From contig DISN01000020.1 of NCBI GenBank assembly GCA_002421965.1, forward strand, positions 677 to 52,756: DNA of 52,080 bases. The letters are read 5' to 3'. Under the pieces are notes generated by a model. That model worked only from the letters and a program-made list of their open reading frames with translations. It did not search any database and was not told the origin of the DNA. This document shows positions 31,840-41,099 of this stretch, one piece after another. This DNA comes from Candidatus Saccharibacteria bacterium UBA6209 (GTDB taxonomy: Bacteria > Patescibacteriota > Saccharimonadia > Saccharimonadales > Saccharimonadaceae). Position numbers and translations under genes: made by a program. The number at the start of each line of letters is the position of its first letter. Position 1 is the stretch's first letter.

Positions 31840-32334
31840 CTAGCGATAATTTACAAACTGCAACGGAGCATCGTAGTCTTTTGACTTTATCAGCGCGATT
31901 ACCTTCTGCAGCTCGTCCTTACTCGCCGACGTTACTCGTACCGCCTCACCCTGGATCTGCGCCTTGGCTTTTGGCGCCTCATTGCGTATATCGGCAGCAA
32001 TTTTTTTAGCCAAGTCCTGAGGCAGGCCCTCCTTAAAAGGCAGCTCCCAAGTAGTCTTTAGATTCGCGACCGCCCTCTCTTTAGTTAGGTCTAATACTTT
32101 ACTTGACTGATCTCTTGCGGCTAACTTCTTTCGAATAATATCAAGTACCGCCTCAACCTGCCACTCATTATCACCAGTTAGCTTAAATCCCTTCTTATCC
32201 TCAAGCCAGCTGATACCGGCTGCAGTGCCACGAAAATCATACCGTGTGCCGATTTCTTTCTCGGCCTGCATGTACACATTATTCATCTCGGCTTTATCGA
32301 TCTCCGAAACAATATCAAATGAAAAACTTGGCAT
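31840..32334 (-). CDS. yajQ: YajQ-family nucleotide-binding protein
   Basis: 164 residues, the usual YajQ length. 'MPSFSFDIVSEIDKAEMNNV' (SFDIVSEIDKAEMNNV), 'GTRYDFRGT' and the C-terminal 'VRVTSASKDELQKVIALIK' and 'PLQFVNYR' are family signatures. Members have a two-subdomain ferredoxin-like fold and bind nucleotides; some bind cyclic-di-GMP and control transcription, but the role here is unknown. Start supported by GAGGAG. A TGGTATAAT extended -10 lies at 32359-32367. Confidence 0.92.
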   Translation of the reverse strand: MPSFSFDIVSEIDKAEMNNVYMQAEKEIGTRYDFRGTAAGISWLEDKKGFKLTGDNEWQVEAVLDIIRKKLAARDQSSKVLDLTKERAVANLKTTWELPFKEGLPQDLAKKIAADIRNEAPKAKAQIQGEAVRVTSASKDELQKVIALIKSKDYDAPLQFVNYR

Positions 32335-32392
32335 AATTATTACTCCTCTATAACTCCTATTATACCATCAAACGCCCGGACAATCTGTTGGC

Positions 32393-32421
32393 AAAAAACT
32401 CCGCCAGATTGACGGAGTTTT
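32393..32421 (-). terminator. Intrinsic terminator of rpsL-rpsG
   Basis: Minus strand AAAACTCCG (32421-32413), loop, CGGAGTTTT (32403-32395) and TTGCC; 22 bp after the rpsG stop codon. Confidence 0.8.
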
Positions 32422-32442
32422 GAGCTTAGCAGTAGACTACAA

Positions 32443-32922
32443 TTAGCCTCGTGCAAAGTGAGCAAATGCTCGGTTGGCTTCTGCCATCTTGTGAGTATCT
32501 TCCTTCTTCTTGTAGGCAGCACCGGCCTCGTTGTAAGCATCAACGATTTCTAGTGCTAGACGCTGAGAATATGGCATACCGTTCCTAGCACGAGCTGACT
32601 GCACTAGCCATGAAAAAGCGTAGTGTAGCTGTCGGTGACCCTGAACTGGGAATGGAATTTGGTAGTTTGCACCACCAACACGTCGAGACTTAACCTCAAA
32701 GCTTGGAGAAACATTCTTTAGAGCCTTTTCAAATACGGCTAGTGGATCCTCTGAGTCGAGCTTCTTTGCCGCAGTTTCAAGAGCCTGATAGACAGCCTTT
32801 TCTGCAGTCAACTTCTTGCCGTCAAGGATTGACTTGTTGATCAAGCGCTGAACAAGTACGCTGTCGTACTTGCGATCAGGGTTGATTTCACGCTGTAGTT
32901 TTTTAGTTACTTTACGAGGCAT
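32443..32922 (-). CDS. rpsG: Ribosomal protein uS7
   Basis: 159 residues: 'MPRKVTKKLQREINPDRKYDS', 'INKSILDGKKLTAEKAVYQAL', 'SRRVGGANYQIPFPVQGHRQ' (RRVGGANYQIPFPV) and 'KKKEDTHKMAEANRAFAHFARG' ending. It nucleates the 30S head. It follows rpsL by 2 bp; fusA and tuf do not follow, so the str operon is reduced to two genes. Confidence 0.97.
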   Translation of the reverse strand: MPRKVTKKLQREINPDRKYDSVLVQRLINKSILDGKKLTAEKAVYQALETAAKKLDSEDPLAVFEKALKNVSPSFEVKSRRVGGANYQIPFPVQGHRQLHYAFSWLVQSARARNGMPYSQRLALEIVDAYNEAGAAYKKKEDTHKMAEANRAFAHFARG

Positions 32923-32924
32923 GA

Positions 32925-33338
32925 TTACTTATCCCCCTTCTTGGTGCCGTACTTAGATCGGCCCTGCTGACGTTTCTGAACACCCTGTAGGTCAAGTGCA
33001 CCACGAACTACGTGATAACGAACACCTGGAAGGTCAGGCACACGTCCACCACGAATTAGAACAACTGCGTGCTCTTGTAGGTTGTGACCTTCGCCACCGA
33101 TGTAAGCCCAAACTTCGTAGCCGTTGTTTAGCTTAACACGAGCAACTTTTCGAAGTGCTGAGTTAGGCTTCTTTGGTGTCTTGGTTGTTACACGTACACA
33201 AACACCACGCTTTAGAGGCGCGTTCTGCTCGTAGTATCGAGTTTTTAGTGCGTTATGGATTCGTCCAAGTGCTGGAGATTTTGACTTCTTCCGAGCAGTT
33301 TGGCGAGGCTTTCGCACTAACTGGTTGATTGTTGGCAT
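32925..33338 (-). CDS. rpsL: Ribosomal protein uS12
   Basis: 137 residues: 'MPTINQLVRKPRQTARKKSKSPAL' (PTINQLVRKPRQ), 'CVRVTTKTPKKPNSALRKVARV' (KTPKKPNSALRKVARV), 'GEGHNLQEHAVVLIRGGRVPDLPGVRYH' (HNLQEHAVVLIRGGRV). The Lys of KKPNSALRK and the loop RVPDLPGVRYH are the decoding-site segments. It is first in its unit, preceded by AGGGAG. Confidence 0.97.
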   Translation of the reverse strand: MPTINQLVRKPRQTARKKSKSPALGRIHNALKTRYYEQNAPLKRGVCVRVTTKTPKKPNSALRKVARVKLNNGYEVWAYIGGEGHNLQEHAVVLIRGGRVPDLPGVRYHVVRGALDLQGVQKRQQGRSKYGTKKGDK

Positions 33339-33687
33339 GTGAAAATTCTCCCTAGAATTTACTGATTATTTGGCCATCCGACAGCAAACCGTAAGACCGA
33401 TTGTTTATCCTTTGCATGTCTTGTACACTTTTTCATGCAAAAATAAACGGAAACTCTATCAAAGTTTAGCACAGATTAGAGCTATTGTCTACTGGGTAGG
33501 GCTATGTACGGAAGTAATACCCGGACGGCAACACCAAATCAACCACAAACTACCCCAACTCATAGCTTAGAAATGCCCCCATGGTCAAACTTATATCTAT
33601 ATAACCTTAAGTATACCCTGGCAGCCACAATATCCATAATTACTTTCATCCGTACCTGCAGCCTAATGACTTGTGTCAAGGTCACTA
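33339..33687 (-). promoter_or_regulatory. Intergenic stretch with rpsL promoter and leader
   Basis: About 350 bp without a supported gene. Minus strand TAGACA (33491-33486), 17 bp, TAAACT (33468-33463) is the best rpsL promoter, with a leader of about 118 nt. The leader has an 8-bp inverted repeat TTTGCATG (33411-33418) / CATGCAAA (33434-33441), a possible regulatory hairpin. Nothing else is recognised. Confidence 0.55.
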
Positions 33688-33737
33688 AAGTAAAGCAAAA
33701 CCCACCCTAGATACTCTGGGTGGGTTTTGCTTTACTT
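33688..33737 (-). terminator. Long-stem terminator of rpoBC
   Basis: A 20-bp perfect inverted repeat (33688-33707 with 33718-33737, 10-nt loop) 10 bp after the rpoC stop codon. The core is CCCACCC/GGGTGGG with T-rich arms on the minus strand. Confidence 0.85.
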
Positions 33738-33746
33738 GGAAGTTGA

Positions 33747-36700
33747 CTAGACGGCGTCTATCCCAAATTCTTCTTCTGTTGCGCTCTCGGAAACTTCCTC
33801 AATGCTCGCGCCGGTACCAACGGGTATCTTGCGACCAATGATCACGTTTTCCTTTAGGCCACGTAGGCGATCGGCTCGACCTGATATAGCTGCGCTGATC
33901 AGAACTCGAGTAGTATCCTGGAATGATGCGGCTGACAGCCAGCTATCGCTCCAGATTGACACCTTTGTGATACCTAGTAGTAGCTGGGTGTAACTCGCAA
34001 GATCCTTGCCTTCTGCAGCAAGTTGCTTGTTAACATCGACTACTGCGGCCTTCGACACGACATCACCGGATACAAATTCGCTATCACCTGGGTCTTCGAC
34101 CTGTACACGGCTAAACATCTGACGCACGATGATCTCAAGGTGCTTGTCAGCAACATCCTGCCCCTGTGAAGCGTAAATCCTTAGCACATCATTGATGATG
34201 TAGCGCTGAGTCGCTTCGATACCCTTGTGCTTCATTAGGTCATGAAGGTTTAGGGATCCACTAGTCAGGCGATCGCCTGCTTCTACAACATCACCAGCAC
34301 TCACAACAAGCTGTGCGGTGCCAGGAATTTCGTAGCGAACTGGAGCGCTTGCGTTGCCTGCGATGATAATTGTGTCCTCTGCAATCTCAACTACACCGTC
34401 AAATGGTGCAACGATTGGCTTAGCGCCATCGGCACTGGCAAGTACGTCACCAGCCCTGACATCTGAGCCAGACTTAACGCCGACCGTACGCCCACCAAGA
34501 GCAATTCGTTCAACATGACCAGCCTGAGGTGTAACCTGAACAACATACTTTTTGCCATCTTCCCAAACATCAACCAGACCACTAATCTCACTCATAAATG
34601 CCTGACCCTTTGGTGCTCGAGCCTCGAATAACTCTTCAACACGAGGTAGACCCTGAGTAATGTCACTACCACCAACTCCAGAACTGTGGAAGGTGTTTAG
34701 TGTTAGCTGGGTGCCCGGCTCACCAACTGACTGAGCGGCGATAACACCGACCGGCTGAGCCCTGTCGACCATTAAGCCAGTAGACATATCTATACCGTAG
34801 CTTCGCTGTGGAATACCGTTTAGGTTGCTAGTTGATAGGACTGACTGGATCTTAACACTATCTATTGACTCATCAGCCTCAATAGCCTCGGCAATCTCCT
34901 TAGTTATCAGCTCATCCTTAGCAACATAGCTCTTAACGTCTTCAGCAGCATAGCGACCAAACAAGCGGCTAGAAAATGCAATCATAGTCTGATCGGTCTC
35001 TGATCGGTAGATGGCAAATCCGTCATCGTCACCCTCGGCGTCCTCTACGGTGAATACATCCTGCGCCACGTCAACTAGACGACGGGTTAGGTAGCCCGAG
35101 TCGGCAGTCTTAAGAGCAGTGTCAATCAGACCCTTACGTGCACCACGTGTTGCCACGAATGCCTCAAGGCTAGATAGACCTTCTTTGTAGCTAGAACGGA
35201 TAGGTAGCTCAATTTCACGGTTTGTAGCGTCAACAGTAATACCGATCATTGCGCTTGCAAGCTTAACGTTCGAGATGTCACCACGGGCACCAGAGTTAAC
35301 CATGACAGAGATGCTAGTGTCCATATTGTGAAGCTGACTCTGCAAGAACTCTGAAATCTTTTTGTCAACAGCACGCCAGTTAGCAACAGTCAGGCTATAT
35401 CGCTCGTCTTCAGTGATCAAACCTTCGTTAAACTGGTCAGAAATCAACGTAGTCTTTGCGTCACCTTCTGCTAGGAACTCAGAGATCTCGTCGAAGTGCA
35501 GATAATCATCCTTACCGGTTGATACAGCAGCAGTAGTAGCGAACCTAAAGGCCTGGCCTTTCATGCGGTCTGCAATAACTGCCGTTTCCTTGGCGCCGTA
35601 CTTATCAAAGATCTTAGCAAGAACTTTCTTGAGCTGCTTCTTAGTCTGGACATTGTTGTCGTATGGGAAGTCATCTGGCAGAATCTCGTTAAAGAATACT
35701 CGGCCAAGTGTCGTTTCACGGATTTTACCCTTTACTGGAATAAGTATCGGTGTTTGTAGCTGAATAACGCCGTTATCGTAAGCCATTTCAGCCTCGTAAA
35801 CAGAGCTAAACGCCCTAACCTTGTCACTTTGTGCAGCAGGCTTGTCGTAGGTTAAGTAATAGTTACCAAGCACGATGTCCTGAGTAATTTGTAGGACTGG
35901 CGAGCCGTCGGCAGGCTTTAGAAGGTTCTTGTCAGCGGTCATCAATGTTCGCGCCTCCTCCTGGGCTTCCTTTGATAGTGGCAGGTGAACAGCCATCTGG
36001 TCGCCGTCGTAGTCGGCGTTAAATCCGTTAGCGACTAGCGGGTGTAGCTGAATTGCCTTGCCCTCAACCAATACTGGCTGGAAAGCCTGGATTGATAGTC
36101 GGTGAAGTGATGGAGCACGGTTAAGTAGCACGTATTTGCCCTCAATAACAGCGTCAAGCGCATCCCATACAGCAGCGTCACCGGCCTCGATTAGACGTGT
36201 AGCTGAACGGATATTGTGTGCAAATTCGTTACGAATCAACCAGCTAATAACAAAAGGCTTAAACAGCTCGAGCGCCATCTGCTTTGGTAGTCCACACTGG
36301 TCAATCTTTAGCTTTGGACCAACAACAATTACGGAACGACCAGAGTAGTCAACACGCTTACCAAGAAGGTTCTGACGGAAACGACCCTGCTTACCCTTTA
36401 ACATGTCAGAGATTGACTTCAGGCGTCGGCGACCACCAGTTGAGCTAACGGCACGACCACCACGAGCGGCAGCATTGTCGATTAGCGCATCGACTGCTTC
36501 TTGTAGCATACGCATTTCGTTGCGGCGGATAACCTCTGGAGCATTCAGCTCAACAAGCTTCTTCAGTCGGTTGTTTCGGTTGATAATTCGGCGATATAGG
36601 TCGTTTAGGTCAGATGTAGCAAAGCGACCACCCGAAAGTGCAACCATTGGCCTTAGGTCTGGTGGGATAACCGGCAGAACCGTTACACATAGGCTACCCG

Positions 36701-37568
36701 GCTTAATACCAGCAGCTTGCATACTCTCAAGAACCTTAAGTCGCTTAAGAATCTTTTTCTCACGCTGACCCTTAGCACCCTCGGCCTCTTCGGTTAGCTC
36801 GGCAATAAGCTTGCTTAGCTCAATCTCATCAAGCAAAGCCTTAAGTGCCGAGCCACCCATACCAACTCGGACGAGATCTTCGTACTCTTCTGGTAGGTTG
36901 CGGAAGTCTGTCTCTGAAAGTAGCGCACCCTTGACTAGGCTATCTAACTGAGCCTTCTTGATCTGGTATGAACTCTCAAGTTCTTCAACCTCACGAGTCT
37001 GTGCCTTTGCAAGCTCCTTGATGTCAGCACCCTCGACTTCGGCTTCTTTCTCGTAACGCATTTTGATAGCAATTCGCGCTGCTTGAACCTCAGCCTCGGC
37101 GTCAGCAAGTAGCTGATCACGCTGCTCAACATCAACATCCAGGATGACGTAAGCTGCAAAATAAGCAACTCGCTCGATGTTTCGAACCGTCATACCTAGA
37201 AGTAGGCTCATAGCACTTGGAGTGCCACGCATAAACCAAATGTGTGCCACTGGAGCGGCTAGTGTAATATGCCCCATTCGTTCGCGACGAACGATTGACT
37301 TGGTGACAAGCTCACCGTTCTTGTCAACTGCCGCCTCTCGTGAGCGTACGCCACGTAACTTTGAGTCGTGCGGGTTGATATCTTTTACTGGACCAAAAAT
37401 CCTTTCGCAAAACAGACCATCTCGCTCAGGCTTCTGGGTTCGGTAGTTAATCGTCTCTGGCTTTAGAACTTCACCGTGGCTCCACTTCAGGATATCCTCG
37501 GGACTCGCAACAGCCAGGCGGACTGCATCAAAGTCACCGATGCCAGCACTGCTAGTAAATTGTGCCAT
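33747..37568 (-). CDS. rpoC: RNA polymerase beta' subunit lacking zinc ligands
   Basis: 1273 residues. The Mg-binding catalytic motif is 'NADYDGDQMAVHLPLS' (near residue 515; NADFDGD in most bacteria), with 'QRSYGIDMSTG', 'PVGVIAAQSVGEPGTQLTLNTFH' (IAAQSVGEPGTQLT) and the lid/rudder regions intact. The N-terminal zinc-binding domain is eroded: between 'GLFCERIFGP' and 'RRERMGHI' (residues 60-95) the usual four cysteines are gone. The second site (CxxxxGxCxxCYG in most bacteria) reads STSNLNGIPQRSYG (about residues 905-920), also without cysteines. Only three Cys remain in the protein. It lies 3 bp downstream of rpoB. Confidence 0.96.
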   Translation of the reverse strand: MAQFTSSAGIGDFDAVRLAVASPEDILKWSHGEVLKPETINYRTQKPERDGLFCERIFGPVKDINPHDSKLRGVRSREAAVDKNGELVTKSIVRRERMGHITLAAPVAHIWFMRGTPSAMSLLLGMTVRNIERVAYFAAYVILDVDVEQRDQLLADAEAEVQAARIAIKMRYEKEAEVEGADIKELAKAQTREVEELESSYQIKKAQLDSLVKGALLSETDFRNLPEEYEDLVRVGMGGSALKALLDEIELSKLIAELTEEAEGAKGQREKKILKRLKVLESMQAAGIKPGSLCVTVLPVIPPDLRPMVALSGGRFATSDLNDLYRRIINRNNRLKKLVELNAPEVIRRNEMRMLQEAVDALIDNAAARGGRAVSSTGGRRRLKSISDMLKGKQGRFRQNLLGKRVDYSGRSVIVVGPKLKIDQCGLPKQMALELFKPFVISWLIRNEFAHNIRSATRLIEAGDAAVWDALDAVIEGKYVLLNRAPSLHRLSIQAFQPVLVEGKAIQLHPLVANGFNADYDGDQMAVHLPLSKEAQEEARTLMTADKNLLKPADGSPVLQITQDIVLGNYYLTYDKPAAQSDKVRAFSSVYEAEMAYDNGVIQLQTPILIPVKGKIRETTLGRVFFNEILPDDFPYDNNVQTKKQLKKVLAKIFDKYGAKETAVIADRMKGQAFRFATTAAVSTGKDDYLHFDEISEFLAEGDAKTTLISDQFNEGLITEDERYSLTVANWRAVDKKISEFLQSQLHNMDTSISVMVNSGARGDISNVKLASAMIGITVDATNREIELPIRSSYKEGLSSLEAFVATRGARKGLIDTALKTADSGYLTRRLVDVAQDVFTVEDAEGDDDGFAIYRSETDQTMIAFSSRLFGRYAAEDVKSYVAKDELITKEIAEAIEADESIDSVKIQSVLSTSNLNGIPQRSYGIDMSTGLMVDRAQPVGVIAAQSVGEPGTQLTLNTFHSSGVGGSDITQGLPRVEELFEARAPKGQAFMSEISGLVDVWEDGKKYVVQVTPQAGHVERIALGGRTVGVKSGSDVRAGDVLASADGAKPIVAPFDGVVEIAEDTIIIAGNASAPVRYEIPGTAQLVVSAGDVVEAGDRLTSGSLNLHDLMKHKGIEATQRYIINDVLRIYASQGQDVADKHLEIIVRQMFSRVQVEDPGDSEFVSGDVVSKAAVVDVNKQLAAEGKDLASYTQLLLGITKVSIWSDSWLSAASFQDTTRVLISAAISGRADRLRGLKENVIIGRKIPVGTGASIEEVSESATEEEFGIDAV

Positions 37569-37571
37569 TAT

Positions 37572-40500
37572 CTACGCCTCCTCCTTTATTTCTTCAACTT
37601 CATCAATATCTTGAACACTCATACCATCTTCGATTTCACCGATGTCATCAGATTCATCTAGGAAAGTTTCTTCATTTTCATCAGCAACGACAACTTGCGG
37701 TGCAGTCTTGTCAGCAGGACCACTAGATGCAATCACATGCTCAGCGTCAACAATCGAACCTTCATCGAGTAGGTCAACTCGTAGACCGAGGCCCTGAAGT
37801 TCCTTAACAAGAACGTTAAATGACTCAGGAAGCTTAGGACCAACGATTGGCTCGTCCTTGATGATTGATTCGTATGCCTTCGCACGACCATAAACGTCGT
37901 CAGACTTAATAGTAAGCATTTCCTGTAGAGTTGCGGCGGCACCGTATGCTTCAAGTGCCCAAACCTCCATCTCACCAAATCGCTGACCACCATTTTGCGC
38001 CTTACCACCAAGTGGCTGCTGGGTAACCATTGTGTATGGACCAGTTGAACGCGCGTGGATCTTGTCAGAAACCATGTGATGTAGCTTAATCATGTGCATG
38101 ACACCAACAGTTGTGCGCTCCTCAAATGGCTCACCGGTTCGGCCATCGTAAAGCTGGCTCTTGCCATCTCTAGCTAGACCGGCCTTCTCTAGCTCATCAG
38201 AAATAATCTGATCGCTAACGCCGTTAAATGATGGCGTAGCAACTCGGTAACCTAGTGCAGACGCGGCCATACCAAGGTGAGTCTCAAATAGCTGACCAAG
38301 GTTCATACGGCTTGGCACACCGAGTGGGTTTAGAATAACATCAACTGGAGTTCCGTCTTCCATAAATGGCATGTCTTCAACTGGCAGAATGCGGGCAACA
38401 ACACCCTTGTTACCGTGTCGACCGGCCATCTTGTCACCAACACCAATCTTACGTAGCTGTGCAACAAAGATCTGGATCTGCATTAGAACACCAGCCTTTA
38501 GTTCGTGACCGTTTTCTCGTGAGAAAATCTTAACGCCAAGAACTTTACCGCCACCAGCGTGGTTCATGCGCTGTGAAGTATCTCGAACATCCTTGGCCTT
38601 TTCGCCAAAAATTGCACGAAGTAGTCGCTCTTCGGAGCTGAGCTCTTGCTCACCCTTTGGAGTAATTTTACCAACTAGCACATCTCCAGACCGGACTTCA
38701 GAGCCAATCTGAACGATTCCGTTTTCATCTAGATGACGCAGGCTATCCTCTGAGACATTTGGAATATCTCGGGTCACGATCTCTGGACCAAGCTTAGTCT
38801 CACGAACTTCAACTGTGTAGTCCTTGATGTTAATGCTGGTTAGAGTGTCGTCCTGCACAAGCTTCTGCGACAGAATTATTGCGTCGTCCATGTTGTAGCC
38901 ACCCCATGGCATAAAGGCAACCTTTAGGTCTCGTCCAAGAGCAATTTCGCCCTCAGAGATTGACGCACCTTCGATCAGCGCATCACCCTTCTTGATCTTA
39001 TCGCCTCGACTGACTACGGCTTTTTGGTTGTAGCATCGATCGTCATTATTCTTGATAAAGTGGCGAAGTGTATAGACCTTAACGCCGTCTTTATACTTAA
39101 CGTGAACTTCATCGGCATCTGCGCGAACAACTTCGCCATCAGCGTCAGCAATTACTAAGTGACCGCTATTAAGCGCAACATCGTGCTCAATACCCGTACC
39201 GACAGTTGCCGGACGTGGTGTAATTAGCGGCACAGCCTGTCGTTGCATGTTTGAACCGGTCAAAGATCGGTCAATACGGTTCTTTTCAATAAATGGAACA
39301 AGTGCAGCGGTTGATCCAAGGATTTGCTTGTGAGCAGCGTCCATCAGGGTAACTTCGCTGGCATCAACCTGCTCTGGGTTCATGTTGTTCCTAGCTGATA
39401 CGCGCTCATCGCGGAAAGTATTGTCATCATTAAGGACTTCACCAGCGTCGGCGATAACCTCGTTAGCCTCTTGAGCAGCGTCTAGGTAAACTACTTCGTC
39501 GGTAACCTTACCGTCTTTTACTCGTAGGTATGGAGTCTCGATGAAGCCGTACTCATTAATTCGAGCGTAAGCTGCAAGGTTAAGAACCAGACCAATGTTG
39601 GCGCCTTCTGGTGTCTCGACAGTACAGATACGACCGTAGTGAGTTGGGTGAGCATCACGAACATCAAAACCAGCACGTTCACGGCTTAGACCGCCAGGAC
39701 CAGTTGAGCTTAGTCGTCGCTTGTGGCTTAGCTCAGAAAGAGGGTTAACCTCGTCTAGCAACTGGCTTAGCTGGCTTGATGTAAAGAACTCACGAACGGC
39801 AGCAACTACTGGACGAGCGTTAATTAGCTGGCTTGGAGATACGTTTTCGATATCGGTAACACTCATGCGGTCCATGGCGTTTCGCTGCATACGAAGCATA
39901 CCAACACGGAACTGACGAGCTAGAAGCTCACCAACCAGCTTAATGCGTCGGTTAGATAGCGCGTCGATATCATCAGGAGCTTCCTGAGTATTGTTCAAAC
40001 GGATCATCTCGCGGATAATCGCGATCAGGTCTGACACCTGGAACACACGGTTTTCGGCGGTGTTCGCAACGTCAATGCCTAGACGTTGGTTAATCTTAAA
40101 TCGACCAACTCGACTGTAGTCGAATCGCTTAAAGTCGAAGAACATTCGCTCAATCATCTGACGAGCGTTGTCAACGGTCGCAAGGTCACCTGGACGTAGT
40201 CGTCGGTAAACCTCAATTAGTGCCTCGTTAGCACCACGAGTCGTGTCCTTGTCTAGGGTCGCCTGAATATAGTTAATATCACCAGTGTCAACATCAGCAA
40301 ACAGGCTCTTGATCTCTGAAGTCTTAGGATGGCCCAAAGCTCGGAGCAACACTGTTACTGGTAGCTTGCGGCGTCGGTCGATCTTTACATAGATTGCACC
40401 AGAGGCTGAAGTCTCAAACTCTAGCCATGCACCACGGCCAGGGATAATTTTTGCGCCGTATAGGTTGCGGCCGGCATTAGTATCGGCAGTAAAGAATACG

Positions 40501-40922
40501 CCAGCTGAACGAATAAGCTGCGAAACAACTACTCGCTCGGTGCCGTTAATAACAAAAGTACCACGCTCGGTCATCCAAGGGTAGTCACCAAGATAAATTT
40601 CCTGCTCTTTTACCTCACCAGTTACCTTGTTGGTCAGCTCGACCATTGCATGCAGTGGTGCCTCAAAAGTCTGATTATTCTCTTTGGCGAAAATATCAGT
40701 TGTCTTTGGATCTTCAAAACGGTAAGAACCGAATCGAAGTGCCAACTTCTGACCAGTATAGTCGTCGATTGGGTTTACTTCTGAAAATATTTCACTCAAT
40801 CCAGTCTCGACGAACTCTCGCCAAGAATCTTTCTGGTGAGCGATGAGATCTGGTAGCGGTAAGGTGTTATCACCCGACGTGAAAAACACGCGCCCGCTCT
40901 GTGTGGTCTGCTTTTTAGCCAC
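37572..40922 (-). CDS. rpoB: RNA polymerase beta subunit
   Basis: 1116 residues from a GTG (40922) with GAGGAG upstream. The rifampicin-pocket region reads 'SSQLSQLLDEVNPLSELSHKRR' (SSQLSQLLDEVNPLSELSH), keeping the Asp, His and Ser of the classical resistance positions. 'ETPEGANIGL', 'GYNMDDAIILSQ' and the C-terminal 'KAQNGGQRFGEMEVWALEAYGA' (GGQRFGEMEVWALEAYGA) are universal. The C-terminal 50 residues are acidic (DENEETFLDESDD...EVEEIKEEA). It has its own promoter and a 134-nt leader; rplKAJL are not in front of it. Confidence 0.97.
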   Translation of the reverse strand: MAKKQTTQSGRVFFTSGDNTLPLPDLIAHQKDSWREFVETGLSEIFSEVNPIDDYTGQKLALRFGSYRFEDPKTTDIFAKENNQTFEAPLHAMVELTNKVTGEVKEQEIYLGDYPWMTERGTFVINGTERVVVSQLIRSAGVFFTADTNAGRNLYGAKIIPGRGAWLEFETSASGAIYVKIDRRRKLPVTVLLRALGHPKTSEIKSLFADVDTGDINYIQATLDKDTTRGANEALIEVYRRLRPGDLATVDNARQMIERMFFDFKRFDYSRVGRFKINQRLGIDVANTAENRVFQVSDLIAIIREMIRLNNTQEAPDDIDALSNRRIKLVGELLARQFRVGMLRMQRNAMDRMSVTDIENVSPSQLINARPVVAAVREFFTSSQLSQLLDEVNPLSELSHKRRLSSTGPGGLSRERAGFDVRDAHPTHYGRICTVETPEGANIGLVLNLAAYARINEYGFIETPYLRVKDGKVTDEVVYLDAAQEANEVIADAGEVLNDDNTFRDERVSARNNMNPEQVDASEVTLMDAAHKQILGSTAALVPFIEKNRIDRSLTGSNMQRQAVPLITPRPATVGTGIEHDVALNSGHLVIADADGEVVRADADEVHVKYKDGVKVYTLRHFIKNNDDRCYNQKAVVSRGDKIKKGDALIEGASISEGEIALGRDLKVAFMPWGGYNMDDAIILSQKLVQDDTLTSINIKDYTVEVRETKLGPEIVTRDIPNVSEDSLRHLDENGIVQIGSEVRSGDVLVGKITPKGEQELSSEERLLRAIFGEKAKDVRDTSQRMNHAGGGKVLGVKIFSRENGHELKAGVLMQIQIFVAQLRKIGVGDKMAGRHGNKGVVARILPVEDMPFMEDGTPVDVILNPLGVPSRMNLGQLFETHLGMAASALGYRVATPSFNGVSDQIISDELEKAGLARDGKSQLYDGRTGEPFEERTTVGVMHMIKLHHMVSDKIHARSTGPYTMVTQQPLGGKAQNGGQRFGEMEVWALEAYGAAATLQEMLTIKSDDVYGRAKAYESIIKDEPIVGPKLPESFNVLVKELQGLGLRVDLLDEGSIVDAEHVIASSGPADKTAPQVVVADENEETFLDESDDIGEIEDGMSVQDIDEVEEIKEEA

Positions 40923-41057
40923 AGGCGTATTACTCCTCGCAATTTATTTAGTGGTTGTTAGATCGGCCGGAAGATCCCTAAGTTCATGACACTACTTTGC
41001 TGTTTTGCCTAGGATATTAGCAAAATAGTCCTCTGCCATGACTACACTACTTCTCAC

Positions 41058-41091
41058 ATTATATTATGAGGCATGCAGCCGATAAATGCAA
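41058..41091 (-). promoter_or_regulatory. Promoter of rpoBC
   Basis: Minus strand TTGCAT (41091-41086), 17 bp, CATAAT (41068-41063), immediately followed by a TATAAT (41063-41058). Confidence 0.5.
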
Positions 41092-41099
41092 GGAGATAA

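Noticed and set aside
33370..33710. Two plus-strand open frames upstream of rpsL
   Set aside because: They lie opposite the rpsL leader, lack ribosome-binding sites and end in the rpoC terminator region; no family resemblance.
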